Origin: Streptomyces californicus
GTDB taxonomy: Bacteria; Actinomycetota; Actinomycetes; Streptomycetales; Streptomycetaceae
Length of the DNA stretch: 64,000 nucleotides
Assembly (NCBI RefSeq): GCF_000717645.1
Contig: NZ_JNZZ01000015.1
Span: 1-64,000 of the forward strand
Reading direction: 5' to 3'
Below the pieces are notes generated by a model. It did not search any database and was not told the origin of the DNA. It saw only the letters and a program-made list of their open reading frames with translations. A program made the translations under genes and the position numbers. Below are positions 1 to 8,625 of the stretch, in pieces (within the stretch, counting starts at the first letter, position 1; each line of letters starts with the position of its first letter).

Positions 1-1
1 T

Positions 2-988
2 CCGGAATCGCCCGATCTCCAGTACCTGCTGGGGCACATGCGCGACCGGGCGTGCGGAACCGTCGTCCTGGAGGCCACCTCGATGGGGCTGCTGACGCAC
101 CGCCTGGACCGGACGTTCATCGACGTCGGCGTCTTCACCAACCTGACCCAGGACCACCTCGACGACCACGGCACCATGGAGAACTACCGGGACGCCAAAC
201 TCCGCCTCTTCCAGGGCCTGTGCCGGCACGCCGTGGTCAACGCCGACGACCCGGTGGGTGCCGGGATCCGGAAGCTGATGCCCGGCGCCGTGACCACGTA
301 CGCACTGGACGGCGACGCGGACTACCGCGCGAGCGACCTCACCGTGGATGCCTCGGGCTCCCGGTTCACCCTGCACCACGACGGCCACAAGTATCCGGCG
401 GCGATCCCGTCGCCGGGCCGGTTCTCCGTCTCCAACGCGCTGGCCACAGTGGCCGCGTGCCACCTCCTGGGCCACGGTCTGGCCGGGCTGGTGGACGCGC
501 TGGAGCAGATGCCGCAGATCCCCGGCCGCTTCGAGCGCCTCCAGATCCCCGGGGGTACCTCGGTGATCGTGGACTACGCCCACTCGCCGGATTCCCTCAA
601 CAAGGTCCTCACCACCATCCGGGGCTTCGCCCGAGGGCGGGTCATCACCGTGTTCGGCTGTGGTGGCGACCGCGACACCACCAAGCGCGCCGAGATGGGC
701 GCGATCGCGGGCACCCACTCCGACCTGTGCGTTCTCACCTCCGACAACCCCCGCTACGAAGACCCCGAGAGCATCCTCGACCAGATCGCGAAGGGCATCG
801 TGTCGACCGGGACGCCGTTCGAGCGGCTGACCGACCGCCGCTCGGCCATCGCCGCCGCGCTGGCGGAGGCGGGGCCGGACGACATCGTGCTCATCGCGGG
901 CAAGGGCAGCGAACCGCACCAGAGCATCCGGGGCGAACTGCTCCCCTTCAGCGACATGGCCACCGTGCGTGAGCTGATCGGCGCCTAA
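2..988 (+). CDS. murE: MurE-type UDP-N-acetylmuramyl-peptide ligase (5' end outside window)
   Basis: Cytoplasmic Mur ligase that adds the third amino acid to UDP-MurNAc-L-Ala-D-Glu in peptidoglycan synthesis. The reading frame is open from base 2, so the N-terminal domain with the ATP P-loop lies outside the window. Visible are the family-like stretch VVLEATSMGL, FTNLTQDHLDDHGTMENY, the central-domain NADDP, and in the C-terminal domain FGCGGDRDTTKR and the DNPR motif (TSDNPRYEDPESI) that reads the diaminopimelate substrate. It ends with the usual GKGSE segment. No murF, mraY or division genes follow, so it may be a second copy outside the main dcw cluster. That is inference from 1 kb of context. 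Confidence 0.88.
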   Translation, partial: PESPDLQYLLGHMRDRACGTVVLEATSMGLLTHRLDRTFIDVGVFTNLTQDHLDDHGTMENYRDAKLRLFQGLCRHAVVNADDPVGAGIRKLMPGAVTTYALDGDADYRASDLTVDASGSRFTLHHDGHKYPAAIPSPGRFSVSNALATVAACHLLGHGLAGLVDALEQMPQIPGRFERLQIPGGTSVIVDYAHSPDSLNKVLTTIRGFARGRVITVFGCGGDRDTTKRAEMGAIAGTHSDLCVLTSDNPRYEDPESILDQIAKGIVSTGTPFERLTDRRSAIAAALAEAGPDDIVLIAGKGSEPHQSIRGELLPFSDMATVRELIGA

Positions 989-1140
989 CTTGATCTTCGA
1001 CGCACGTCGTCGAACGCTGCGTCGTACTCGACCACTCGGTTGAGTATCGCCGTACACAGAAGCGGCCTTCGTCTGAACATGCGCTCCGACCACGGAGGGC
1101 TCCACGCCGCCCTCGCCCGGGGCTGTCGGACGCCCGGGCC

Positions 1141-1545
1141 GCGGCACCGAGCGTCTGCGCGCTGGAGCCGGGGCGCAGCTCGTGGACCGCCCCGCTGGAT
1201 GCGTTACGCCTCGCCGTCCACCTCCTGCGGGACCTGCCGCTGCAGGTGCGGGCCCGGATGCGCTGGGACCGAGTCCTGCGCAGGCCGGCCCCGACACGGC
1301 AGCCTCACACCAGGGGCCGCAGCGCCGGCAGCGAGTTCGGTCTTCGCACAGCCCGGCACCTGGGACGCCCCGGACAGCAAACACCTCACCGACACCCGTA
1401 TCCACGGCACCGCCGTCGCACACTCCCGGGGCCGACTGCATCCCAGACTCACCGACCGGTCGTCTTGGGCCGCGGCCGAAGCGGACACCGACCGGCTCTG
1501 GCAGGCCTACCTGCGGCGCCTCAGCGCCGTCGTCGAAGCCTCACC
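1141..1545 (+). pseudogene. Transposase relic (IS701-like DDE family), deleted and frameshifted
   Basis: Two consecutive frames together read like pieces of a common actinobacterial transposase. In the first frame there is SVCALEPGRSSWTAPLDALRL, then LRDLPLQVRARMRWDRVLRRPAP and GRSAGSEFG. About position 1340 the frame shifts by one base and continues with FAQPGTWDAP, then HPRLTDRSSW and DTDRLWQAYLRR. Compared with my memory of the family, segments between LDALRL and LRDLP, and between DRSSW and DTDRLW, are missing. The catalytic regions are therefore incomplete and no product is expected. No flanking inverted repeats were recognised. The family name is from recollection of conserved phrases, not a search. 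Confidence 0.7.
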
Positions 1546-1576
1546 CCACAGGAGAGCAGCAGGGGCCCCGACGCAT

Positions 1577-1948
1577 ATGATCGGCCTCATGCCGAAGCAC
1601 GATGCGCTGCTCGTTGACATTGCCGCTCTGGTCGAGTCCGGGCGGAGCAACCAGATGCCCCTGACCGTCGTAACAGGTGGAGCGGTCATCACGGGCCGGC
1701 TGGCACCGGAAGCCGTCTGGAGGCAGCGGGTGTCGGAGGTCCTTGCGGACTCGGCTCAGCTGAGCGACTTTTCCGCCATGTTCACCACTGCCGCACCTGA
1801 GGAAGGGCCCCCCACGCATCTGCACTTTCACGTGGCTCGGATTTTGCAGGGACCGGTGGGAATCCCGGAGACGGGTGGCATGTACCGGGTCGCCATCGAG
1901 GACGTCAGTGCATGGACCATGGGCGATTTCAGCTACTCCGACCACTGA
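1577..1948 (+). CDS. Hypothetical protein, about 123 aa
   Basis: No family recognised. The frame is also open upstream, but that part belongs to the transposase relic, so I start at the ATG at 1577; a second ATG lies at 1589. The purine-rich stretch aggagagcagcagggg upstream is a loose ribosome binding site. The protein is acidic, starts with a short amphipathic helix-like segment (HDALLVDIAALVESG) and then alternates strand-like segments (LTVVTGGAVITGRL, THLHFHVARILQG, YRVAIEDVSAW), suggesting a small beta-rich fold. Codon use is normal for the region. It ends just before a strong hairpin at 1976-2011. Confidence 0.6.
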   Translation: MIGLMPKHDALLVDIAALVESGRSNQMPLTVVTGGAVITGRLAPEAVWRQRVSEVLADSAQLSDFSAMFTTAAPEEGPPTHLHFHVARILQGPVGIPETGGMYRVAIEDVSAWTMGDFSYSDH

Positions 1949-1975
1949 ACCGCTGCCCGGGGATCTCCGTACGCG

Positions 1976-2011
1976 GTGGGGGCCGGCCGGAACACTCCGG
2001 CCGGCCCCCAC
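1976..2011. terminator. Bidirectional hairpin terminator
   Basis: Perfect 16-bp stem (GTGGGGGCCGGCCGGA and its complement) with a 4-nt loop. It sits between the converging genes ending at 1948 (+) and 2048 (-), so it can serve both. Confidence 0.8.
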
Positions 2012-2047
2012 CCATGTTCTGGCCGACAGCACTCGTCTGCCTGCTCG

Positions 2048-2359
2048 TCAGGCAGGCAGAGGTGCGCCGAGCATCGCGGATGCCTGCTCCACCGACGTGG
2101 GAACCCGTGTGGGGACAGGGGCAGGGACCAGGCTGCGGCAGGTGAAGCCGAGCTGGGTCATGGCCCGTAGGACCTCGCCGGCACTGAAGTCGCGGCGGTC
2201 CTGACGTGTGATGACCTCTCCGACCTGCTTGACGGGGTAGGTGCGTCGGCCGATGATCACCGATTCGCCGGCGGCGTGCTCGGGCTTGATGCCCTTCATC
2301 GATTCCAGGACGCCGCTCCTGGTCAGGTCGAACGGGAAGCGGGCGATGACGAAGCGCAT
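2048..2359 (-). CDS. SCO5918-family protein
   Basis: A 103-aa protein of unknown function that I recognise as resembling the SCO5918 family, usually found next to a DEAD-box helicase and a cold-shock gene in Streptomyces. It begins MRFVIARFPFDLTRSGV and contains ESVIIGRRTYPVKQVGEVITRQDRRDFSAGEV. The basic, strand-rich character would suit nucleic-acid or ribosome association, but this is only a guess. It is the last gene of the minus-strand stress group, 56 nt after the CBS-domain gene. The family call rests on memory of the neighbourhood and N-terminal sequence. Confidence 0.7.
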   Translation of the reverse strand: MRFVIARFPFDLTRSGVLESMKGIKPEHAAGESVIIGRRTYPVKQVGEVITRQDRRDFSAGEVLRAMTQLGFTCRSLVPAPVPTRVPTSVEQASAMLGAPLPA

Positions 2360-2415
2360 GATGCCTCACAGGGAGAGAAGCGACGATGGAGTGGTTCCGC
2401 TGCGGATGGGACAGC

Positions 2416-2820
2416 TCAGCGGGCCAGAGCGAACACGCCCAGGGCACTGCCGTGTTCGTCGATCACAGGCAGGGCATCGACGTCGCTGTGGCGCATCATG
2501 TGCCCGGCTTCGGCCGTGGTGGCCCACGGTGAGGTGAAGGGTCCTCGGTCGCGGAAGATGTCCCGCAGCTGGACCCTGTCCGAGTACGCCGGGCTCATGC
2601 GGAATGCTGTGAGCCGGGCGTGCGTGATGAGTCCGATGCACAGACTGCTGTCGTCGCAGACCAGCAGATGTCCGGTATGGGCACTGGCCATGACGGACAG
2701 GGCCACCTCGACGGTCATGTCGTCGTACACCTGGAGGCCGGCGGTGTCCATGGCCTCGGCCACCGTCCTGCCCACGGCTGTGGCCTTGGTCGAGCGGGGC
2801 TGCATCTGGACGAGCGTCAA
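2416..2820 (-). CDS. CBS-domain pair protein
   Basis: Two tandem CBS domains, a fold that senses adenine nucleotides or other ligands. Domain one is about VAEAMDTAGLQVYDDMTVEVA to GLITHARLTAF, domain two about VQLRDIFRDRGPF to VIDEHGSALGVFALA. The frame is open to an ATG at 2859, but a GGAGG at 2827-2831 stands 6 nt before an in-frame TTG at 2820. An ATG at 2805 has no good Shine-Dalgarno spacing. I therefore prefer the TTG at 2820. It lies between the helicase and the SCO5918-like gene and is probably co-transcribed with them. Confidence 0.8.
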   Translation of the reverse strand: MTLVQMQPRSTKATAVGRTVAEAMDTAGLQVYDDMTVEVALSVMASAHTGHLLVCDDSSLCIGLITHARLTAFRMSPAYSDRVQLRDIFRDRGPFTSPWATTAEAGHMMRHSDVDALPVIDEHGSALGVFALAR

Positions 2821-2855
2821 TAGGTGCCTCCTGCACAAGTGTGTCAGCTTCCGGA

Positions 2856-4376
2856 TCACGGAGTTCTCAGGCCGCCGCGTTGACGGCCGCCTGATGTGCG
2901 CTCGCGCGCCGGGTTGCGGAGGCGGGGCGACACCGGCCGCGTGAGGACGTGCTGCGCTGAGGCCGCGCGGCCACCGGCGCGGTGATCGTCACGGGAATTC
3001 CGGAGGGAACCTGGGCGCCGGTGATGCGGCCGAGTGCCTCCTCGCCCGAGCGGATCTGGGTGGTCTGGGGCACGATGCCGACGGCCGCCATGAGGCGGGC
3101 CACGTCGCGGCGCTGGTTGGGTGACCAGGGTGACGACGCTGCCGGACTCCCCTGCCCGCGCGGTCCGGCCGCCGCGGTGGAGGTAGTCCTTGTGGTCGGT
3201 CGGCGGGTCGACGTTGACGACGAGGTCGAGGTTGTCGACGTGGATGCCGCGGGCGGCGACGTTCGTGGCCACGAGTACGGTGACGTGCCCGGTCTTGAAC
3301 TGGGTCAGGGTCCGGGTGCGCTGGGACTGCGCCTTCCCTCCGTGCAGAGCCGCCGCCCGCACCCCGCTGGCCAGCAGGTGGTCGGTGAGCTTGTCCACGG
3401 CGCGCTTGGTGTCCAGGAACATGATGACCCGGCCTTCGCGCGCGGCGATCTCGGTCGTCGTGCGGTGCTTGTCGGTGCCGTGGACGTGCAGCACATGGTG
3501 CTCCATCGTCGTGACTGCTCCGGCGGAAGGGTCTACGGAGTGGACGACCGGGTCACTGAGGTAACGGCGGACCAGGCGGTCGACGTTGCGGTCCAGGGTG
3601 GCGGAAAAGAGCATCCGCTGCCCTTCGGGGCGGACCTGGTCGAGGAGTTCGGTGACTTGGGGCATGAAGCCCATGTCGGCCATCTGGTCAGCCTCGTCCA
3701 GGACGCTGATCGCGACCTGGTCGAGCCGGCAGTCACCGCGGTCGATGAGATCCTTGAGTCGTCCCGGCGTCGCCACGACGACTTCGGCACCGCCGCGCAA
3801 CGCGTTGACCTGCCTCCCGATCGACATTCCGCCCACGACCGTGGCCAGCCGCAGCCTGACCGCACGCGCGTACGGAGCCAGTGCGTCGGTCACCTGCTGG
3901 GCCAGCTCACGCGTCGGTACCAGGACCAGCGCCAACGGCTGTCGCGGCTCAGCCCGCTGACCGGCAGTACGGGCCAGCAGGGCGAGGCCGAAGGCCAGGG
4001 TCTTACCGGACCCGGTGCGCCCCCGGCCCAGGGCATCACGGCCCGCGAGAGTGTTGGGCAGGGTCGCCCCCTGGATCGGGAACGGAACGCTCACCCCCTG
4101 CACGGTCAGCGCCGCCAGCAACTGCTTGGGCATGTCGAGGTCGGCGAACGCCTCGGCAGCAGGCAGTGCGGGAGTGACCGTGACCGGCAGGGCAAACTCG
4201 CCCTGGACCGCGACGGGCCGCCGTCCCAGGCCACCCGAGCGACTCGAACCTCCGGAGCGAGCAGGAGCGACCGAACGGGTCGCAGTGGTCGAGTTGACGC
4301 GGCTGCCGCCACGAATGGAGTCGGCGGTTCGGCTACGTGCGCGGGTAGAGCGGTTGTTCGTACGCGTGGGGTTCAT
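2856..4376 (-). CDS. DEAD-box RNA helicase with C-terminal frameshift
   Basis: ATP-dependent RNA helicase of the cold-shock/RhlE type. Motifs in order are GRTGSGKT (Walker A), PTRELAQQ, ATPGR, VLDEADQM (DEAD box), SAT, VATNVAARG and HRGGRTARAG. The N-terminal 60 residues are basic and disordered. After SGSVVTLVT the frame changes to an Arg/Pro/Gly-rich reading (QPAPRRGPPHGG). The expected family C-terminus (DVARLMAAVGIVPQTTQI through AAVNAAA) is found in the neighbouring frame, ending at 2867. One extra base, or two missing ones, near 3116-3123 explains this. The conserved core is intact, so activity may survive with an altered tail. It lies 240 nt downstream of the broken cold-shock gene. 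Confidence 0.88.
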   Translation of the reverse strand: MNPTRTNNRSTRARSRTADSIRGGSRVNSTTATRSVAPARSGGSSRSGGLGRRPVAVQGEFALPVTVTPALPAAEAFADLDMPKQLLAALTVQGVSVPFPIQGATLPNTLAGRDALGRGRTGSGKTLAFGLALLARTAGQRAEPRQPLALVLVPTRELAQQVTDALAPYARAVRLRLATVVGGMSIGRQVNALRGGAEVVVATPGRLKDLIDRGDCRLDQVAISVLDEADQMADMGFMPQVTELLDQVRPEGQRMLFSATLDRNVDRLVRRYLSDPVVHSVDPSAGAVTTMEHHVLHVHGTDKHRTTTEIAAREGRVIMFLDTKRAVDKLTDHLLASGVRAAALHGGKAQSQRTRTLTQFKTGHVTVLVATNVAARGIHVDNLDLVVNVDPPTDHKDYLHRGGRTARAGESGSVVTLVTQPAPRRGPPHGGRRHRAPDHPDPLGRGGTRPHHRRPGSLRNSRDDHRAGGRAASAQHVLTRPVSPRLRNPARERTSGGRQRGGLRTP

Positions 4377-4617
4377 TCAGAACCTTCCTTGAGGCGACTC
4401 GCATCAAGGAATTCCAGCAGCGAAAGAACAGCGCGGGGAATCACAAGAACGGGCCGAGCGGAACGGGGAATCAAATACGGAATGCGGTTGATCCCGCATG
4501 GGGAGGCAGGCCACGAGGCAAGTGACACTGCGGATCGAGAATCTCTGCCACCGCCGAGCGGGCATCCAGAGACGGGCCAGGAAACCCGGAAGCAAAGGTG
4601 CTGCACAGGTGCCAGTG

Positions 4618-4820
4618 TCAGACGAGAACGATATTCTCGGCCGTCGGCCCCTTCGGGCTGGGCGCGATGCCGAAGGTGACCTTCTGGCCTTCCATCAGTT
4701 CACGGAATCCCTCGGCGGCGATGTTCGAGGGGTGGGCGGAGACATCAGCGCCGACGCCCTTTTCGATGGAGCCGAGACCCTATGGCCCGCGCTGAACCAC
4801 TTCACGATTCTCGACGCCAT
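4618..4820 (-). pseudogene. Cold-shock protein gene, frameshifted
   Basis: From the ATG at 4820 (AGGAGA 7 nt upstream) the frame reads MASRIVKWFSAGH, the start of a CspA-type cold-shock domain. The continuation GLGSIEKGVGADVSAHPSNIA and GQKVTFGIAPSPKGPTAENIVLV, ending in the stop at 4618-4620, is in another frame. A single missing base near 4783 (CATAAGGGT reduced to CATAGGGT) would restore a protein of about 67 aa. The RNA-binding motifs are also eroded: GLGSI instead of GFGFI, and VSAHPS instead of VFVHFS. Real decay is therefore more likely than a sequencing slip. It is the first gene of the minus-strand stress group. Confidence 0.75.
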
Positions 4821-5356
4821 GTGACATCTCCTTCAGGGGGCAGGTACGCCGAGACCCGCGAGTGCGGGTCCCGCGTCGCCGCGATGATGCCCCGACCGGA
4901 GAAGCCCGGAAAAAGTGAAGCGTCTGCTGGTCGAAAACACCCAAACAGAAGCTAGAATTCTTGGGAACCACAACTGCAACCGAGACCGACAGTAGCACGC
5001 TGCAGCGATCCGCGTACGCTGAATAAATTCCACTGATCCTTTCGCTGCAGTAACGCTCCTGGCGCCGCGCATTGAAACCTGACGCCGTGGCCATAGATAT
5101 TGGCCCACCGAAGTCAGTACGTAGACACCGCTGCGACCAGCCGGTGGGCCTCCTGCTCGAATGAGCAAGGCTCGGCAAGGCGCGCCCAGCTGGACTTCTC
5201 CCGTGCCTCGACCGGACTTCAGGCGGCGGGGGCGCGTTGGACGGGCCGACGCCTCGCTGGAGTTCGGCGTTGCTGCGCTGGTCTTCGAGGATGACGATGC
5301 GGACGACGGACAGCCGCAGCGGCCCAAGTCTGCAGCCTGTGCCACCCGGAAGTCCT
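4821..5356. other. Gene-poor spacer upstream of the cold-shock gene
   Basis: No convincing gene. The part around 4950-5100 is noticeably richer in A and T than the surroundings and probably contains the promoter and leader of the cold-shock gene. A 9-bp inverted repeat (GGCCCACCG with CGGTGGGCC, about 5103-5151, roughly 30-nt loop) lies downstream of the LRR gene and may help terminate it. Minus-strand bases 5160-5340 have some coding-like codon bias but no identifiable product. Confidence 0.4.
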
Positions 5357-7225
5357 TCAGCGCCGGTCGATGGCGACTTGGCGGTTGGCGAGTTCGACCA
5401 GCACGGGGTCGCGTCGGCCCTGCAGGATTTCCGCGTTCATCTGGGGTGACTTGTTGAGCCGCCGCAGTGACGGGATGTCCAGCAGGGGCCCGAGGTCGGT
5501 GAAGGAGTGAAGGTGTCCGAGGAGCAGTTCGGAAAGGTCGGGCAGTCCGGTCAGTGCGCTGATGTCGGTCAGGTCGTCGAAGTCGTCCAGGCGGAGGTGC
5601 TGGAGCCCTCCGAGGCCGGCGAGGGGCGAGAGTTCCTTCCAGTGGAGCCGGGCGAGGGAGAGCTCGCGCAGGGATGGGAGTGCGGGGAAGGTCCTGAGGC
5701 CGGGGATGTCCCGCACGCTCAGAACGCGCAGGTCGCGGCATTCCTCCAGCGCATGAAGCGAGTCCAGGGCCGTCGTGTGGTGGAGCGACAGTCCGGTGAG
5801 CGGCGTGCGGGCAAGCGCGCTGATATCCGTGAGCGCGGGGCACCCCCTGATTCCGACCGTGGTGAGCTCGGTCAGGCCGCCCAGGAGGCCGAGATCGGCG
5901 AGCGCGGGAAGGTCCCGGAGCTCCAGCACCCGCAGGTCCGGTGCCTCGCCCAGGTCGCCGGGACTGCTCAGGCTGCCGGTGCGGCTGACCGTCAGCTCCT
6001 CCAGGCCGCTGCGGAGGTCAAGCCCGGTGAGCTCCCACAGACCCTGGCACCTGTCGAGGGCGAGGGCGCGGAGGCCGGGGAGAAGGGTGAAGGGGGCGAG
6101 GTCCCGGATCAGGCCGAGTCCGCTCAGGTACAGCCGGTACGCGGAGGCGATTCCGGTAAGGCCTGTGAAGTCCGCCAAGGCGGGGCAGTCCTCGATGGCG
6201 ATCTCCTTCAGGGCGGGCAGAGGGCCCATGCCCGCGAGGGAGGCCAGGCGCTCGCTCCCCGAAATCCGCAGTTCCTCCAGGTGCGACAGGGCGGAGGCAC
6301 CGCGCAGATCGGAAAGCTCCGTGCAGCCCTTGAACTCCAGTTTCGTCAGCCGGGGGTGGCACCCGAAGCCTTGTACGGACCGGAGGGCTGGGCATTCCTC
6401 GACGACCAGCTCGACGAGGTTTTCAGCCGCGTCGATGCCAGTCAGGTCGCGCAACTGCTTGCAGCTCGCCAGGTGCAGGGACGTGAGCGCGGGCACGTCC
6501 GTCAGGCCGCTCAGGTTGCGTATGGCCGTCCACCCCAGGTCGAGATGGGTCAGGCGGGTCAGCCCCGAGAGCTGGGAGGGGCTTCTGAAGGACCGGCAAC
6601 CCCGCAGGTCGAGCTTTTCGAGCAGGGGAAACGAGGCCGCGAATCCATCCACGGACGTGACCCGCGTGATACTCAGATCGAGATGGCGCAGACGGCTGAG
6701 GGTGAGCAGCGGCTTGACGTCGCGGACCGGACGGCAACGGTGCAGGCTCAGCCACGTCAGCTGGGTCAGACCGCTGAGAGGTGTCAGGTCCTCTACCCCC
6801 GCGCAGCCGTTCAGGTCGAGGGAGCGCAGCTCGGTGAGGCTTTCGAGTTCGGTGAGGTCGGATATCTCCTTGCAGCGCTCCACTGTCAGCCTGCGCAGCA
6901 TGACGAGGTGCCGCAGGCCCGCCAGCGAGTTCACCCGTTGCAGCTTCAGCTCCGTACGCCCTTCCTCTCGGAAGGCCGGGGCCAGCAGGGCCGCGGCGAA
7001 GCCGTCCGGATCGTGGGCCTGCGGCCACAGCCGCACCAAGGTGTCCGGCGCAAGAGCCGCTACCGGCGCGAGCGCTGCCGCCAGCTTCAGGGCCGATCCG
7101 TCGTCGGCGAGCGCCACAAGCTCCCGCACCGCCTTGCGGGCCTGCGTGCGCTTCACCGACCCCAGGAGCCCGGAGTAGGCGGCCACGAGGTCTTCCGGGC
7201 GCTCAGCACCAGTGAGAGAGGTCAT
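5357..7225 (-). CDS. Leucine-rich-repeat protein
   Basis: A 622-aa protein made almost entirely of irregular leucine-rich repeats of about 22-24 residues, for example LTELRSLDLNGCAGVEDLTPL and LTRLTHLDLGWTAIRNLSGL. These form a curved binding scaffold. The first 100 residues are a helical cap without repeats. No signal peptide, membrane segment or enzymatic domain is seen, so it is presumably a cytoplasmic protein-protein interaction platform. I start at the ATG at 7225; the upstream open frame is basic and non-repetitive. It diverges from the gene at 7551. The partner is unknown. Standalone LRR proteins occur in Streptomyces, sometimes as relatives of NACHT-LRR proteins, but no NTPase domain is present here. 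Confidence 0.85.
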   Translation of the reverse strand: MTSLTGAERPEDLVAAYSGLLGSVKRTQARKAVRELVALADDGSALKLAAALAPVAALAPDTLVRLWPQAHDPDGFAAALLAPAFREEGRTELKLQRVNSLAGLRHLVMLRRLTVERCKEISDLTELESLTELRSLDLNGCAGVEDLTPLSGLTQLTWLSLHRCRPVRDVKPLLTLSRLRHLDLSITRVTSVDGFAASFPLLEKLDLRGCRSFRSPSQLSGLTRLTHLDLGWTAIRNLSGLTDVPALTSLHLASCKQLRDLTGIDAAENLVELVVEECPALRSVQGFGCHPRLTKLEFKGCTELSDLRGASALSHLEELRISGSERLASLAGMGPLPALKEIAIEDCPALADFTGLTGIASAYRLYLSGLGLIRDLAPFTLLPGLRALALDRCQGLWELTGLDLRSGLEELTVSRTGSLSSPGDLGEAPDLRVLELRDLPALADLGLLGGLTELTTVGIRGCPALTDISALARTPLTGLSLHHTTALDSLHALEECRDLRVLSVRDIPGLRTFPALPSLRELSLARLHWKELSPLAGLGGLQHLRLDDFDDLTDISALTGLPDLSELLLGHLHSFTDLGPLLDIPSLRRLNKSPQMNAEILQGRRDPVLVELANRQVAIDRR

Positions 7226-7550
7226 GGGCGGGGACCTTACAGATCCGCACTGACAACAACCCGAACGGGCTTCGCCGCGAACCGTGTTCGGTCCGCGAAC
7301 GGGGTCCGCCCTTGCGGCCCGACTTCCGGAGAGGTCCACGGATTGGTGCGGCTGGGCAGGAATTGGCGACGGCGGGACTGACAGGCACTGCGGCTGACGC
7401 CGTGTAATCCGATGACCATTACGCAGCAACGCCCCGAAGAGATGCACACACGGTGATGCGGTCGATATCTTGGCACCCCGATATCCCTACGGGTGCCCGC
7501 CGCCGGGAGCGGACGCCGTCCGATTTCCGCCGTCGCCCAGGAGACAGCTC

Positions 7551-8165
7551 ATGAGCCGCAGCCGTCAAGCCGCTCTGCTCGCCCGGCATCTGGCCGAGGT
7601 CACCGACATCGAAGTGGGGCTGTACCACCACACCGGCGCCCGGTGGATCGCGATGTGGGCGGACGGTCCTCTGGAGGAGGAGATGCGCACCCACCTCGAC
7701 ACCGCCCTCGCCGGGCAGCGCTACGTCGCCATGCGCGACCGCACGATCGACTGCCACCGCTCGACCTCGAATCGGGCCTGGGCCGCGCGGGCCATCGCCT
7801 CCCGCCGGGAGGGCACCCTGGGCACTGCCATCGTCGAAGGCGCGGCCCACCGCCGGTCGCTGGGTGTGGGCATGCCCCGCCCAGGCGTCCACGGCCCGAC
7901 GCACACGCACGAGTACTACGCCCTGTTGCGGCATGTCGATGACCTGTGCCGGGGAACCGCGTACCCGGAGCGGGCGAGCGCGCCCGAGGACGAACCGCTC
8001 ATCGGGCAGCTGCTCGAAGCCGGTAGCCGGGACCGCGCCAACACCGGCATGCCGACCGTCACAGAATACGAAATGGCCTCGGCGTTGCTCGCCGCCGAGC
8101 AAGCCCGCGCCGCGGACTGCCCGCCCAAGCTCGGCATCCTCCGGGCCCAGGAGGAGAACCGCTGA
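7551..8165 (+). CDS. Hypothetical protein, 204 aa
   Basis: No family recognised. The start is the ATG at 7551, preceded at good spacing by AGGAGAC; the open frame upstream lacks support. The N-terminal part (SRQAALLARHLAEVTDIEVGLYHH) has a helix-strand look. The middle is rich in Arg, Thr and His, including GPTHTHEYYALLRHVDDLCRG. The C-terminal third is helical (YEMASALLAAEQARAADCPPKLGIL). No membrane segment or signal peptide. It is divergent from the LRR gene, with which it shares a 325-bp spacer, so co-regulation is possible but unproven. Confidence 0.65.
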   Translation: MSRSRQAALLARHLAEVTDIEVGLYHHTGARWIAMWADGPLEEEMRTHLDTALAGQRYVAMRDRTIDCHRSTSNRAWAARAIASRREGTLGTAIVEGAAHRRSLGVGMPRPGVHGPTHTHEYYALLRHVDDLCRGTAYPERASAPEDEPLIGQLLEAGSRDRANTGMPTVTEYEMASALLAAEQARAADCPPKLGILRAQEENR

Positions 8166-8625
8166 CACAGAGGGCAAGGACACGGAGCCCCCCTCCAAGC
8201 GCAGCCCCTTCACCGCCTGCAGCGCATGGTCATGAAGCAACGGCGGAGACGTCTCGCTGACCTCAACGACCTTCTTCCGCCGCACCCGGCACACAGCGGA
8301 AGAACAGGAACCGTGCGGGCCGCTGTGCTCCGTACGCGGCCCGGAGGACCTCTGGTACGCCGACGAGCTCAGCGCCCCCTCGGGACCGAGACCATCCGCG
8401 TCATCCGCACCCGCCGCGCGTCGGCGGCGCAAGCGCTGGCGGGTGGCCGCCCGGACATCGTCAAGCGGCTCCTCGCATCGTGGCGGCAGGCTGTCGGTGA
8501 CGGATCCCCGAGCCCGCCGCCCGGGGTCACGAGGGCACGGCGGCCCTCCGCACGGGGAGCCACCGCTGCGCGCGTTCTCGGCGGCTTCCGGCGCCTGGCG
8601 AGAGGACCGCCGTCCGCGGGGCGGG
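8166..8625. other. Spacer without identifiable gene
   Basis: About 460 nt between the hypothetical gene and the SDR gene. Open frames exist on both strands, but none has a convincing start, ribosome binding site or family resemblance. One plus-strand phrase (RGPEDLWYADE, about 8340-8370) is coding-like but is not followed by a consistent domain. It may contain decayed coding sequence. Confidence 0.35.

Noticed and set aside
8260..8460. A phrase GPEDLWYADE resembling the N-terminal part of WhiB-like proteins
   Set aside because: No following CxxC pattern or GVWGG turn in any frame and no start; resemblance too short.
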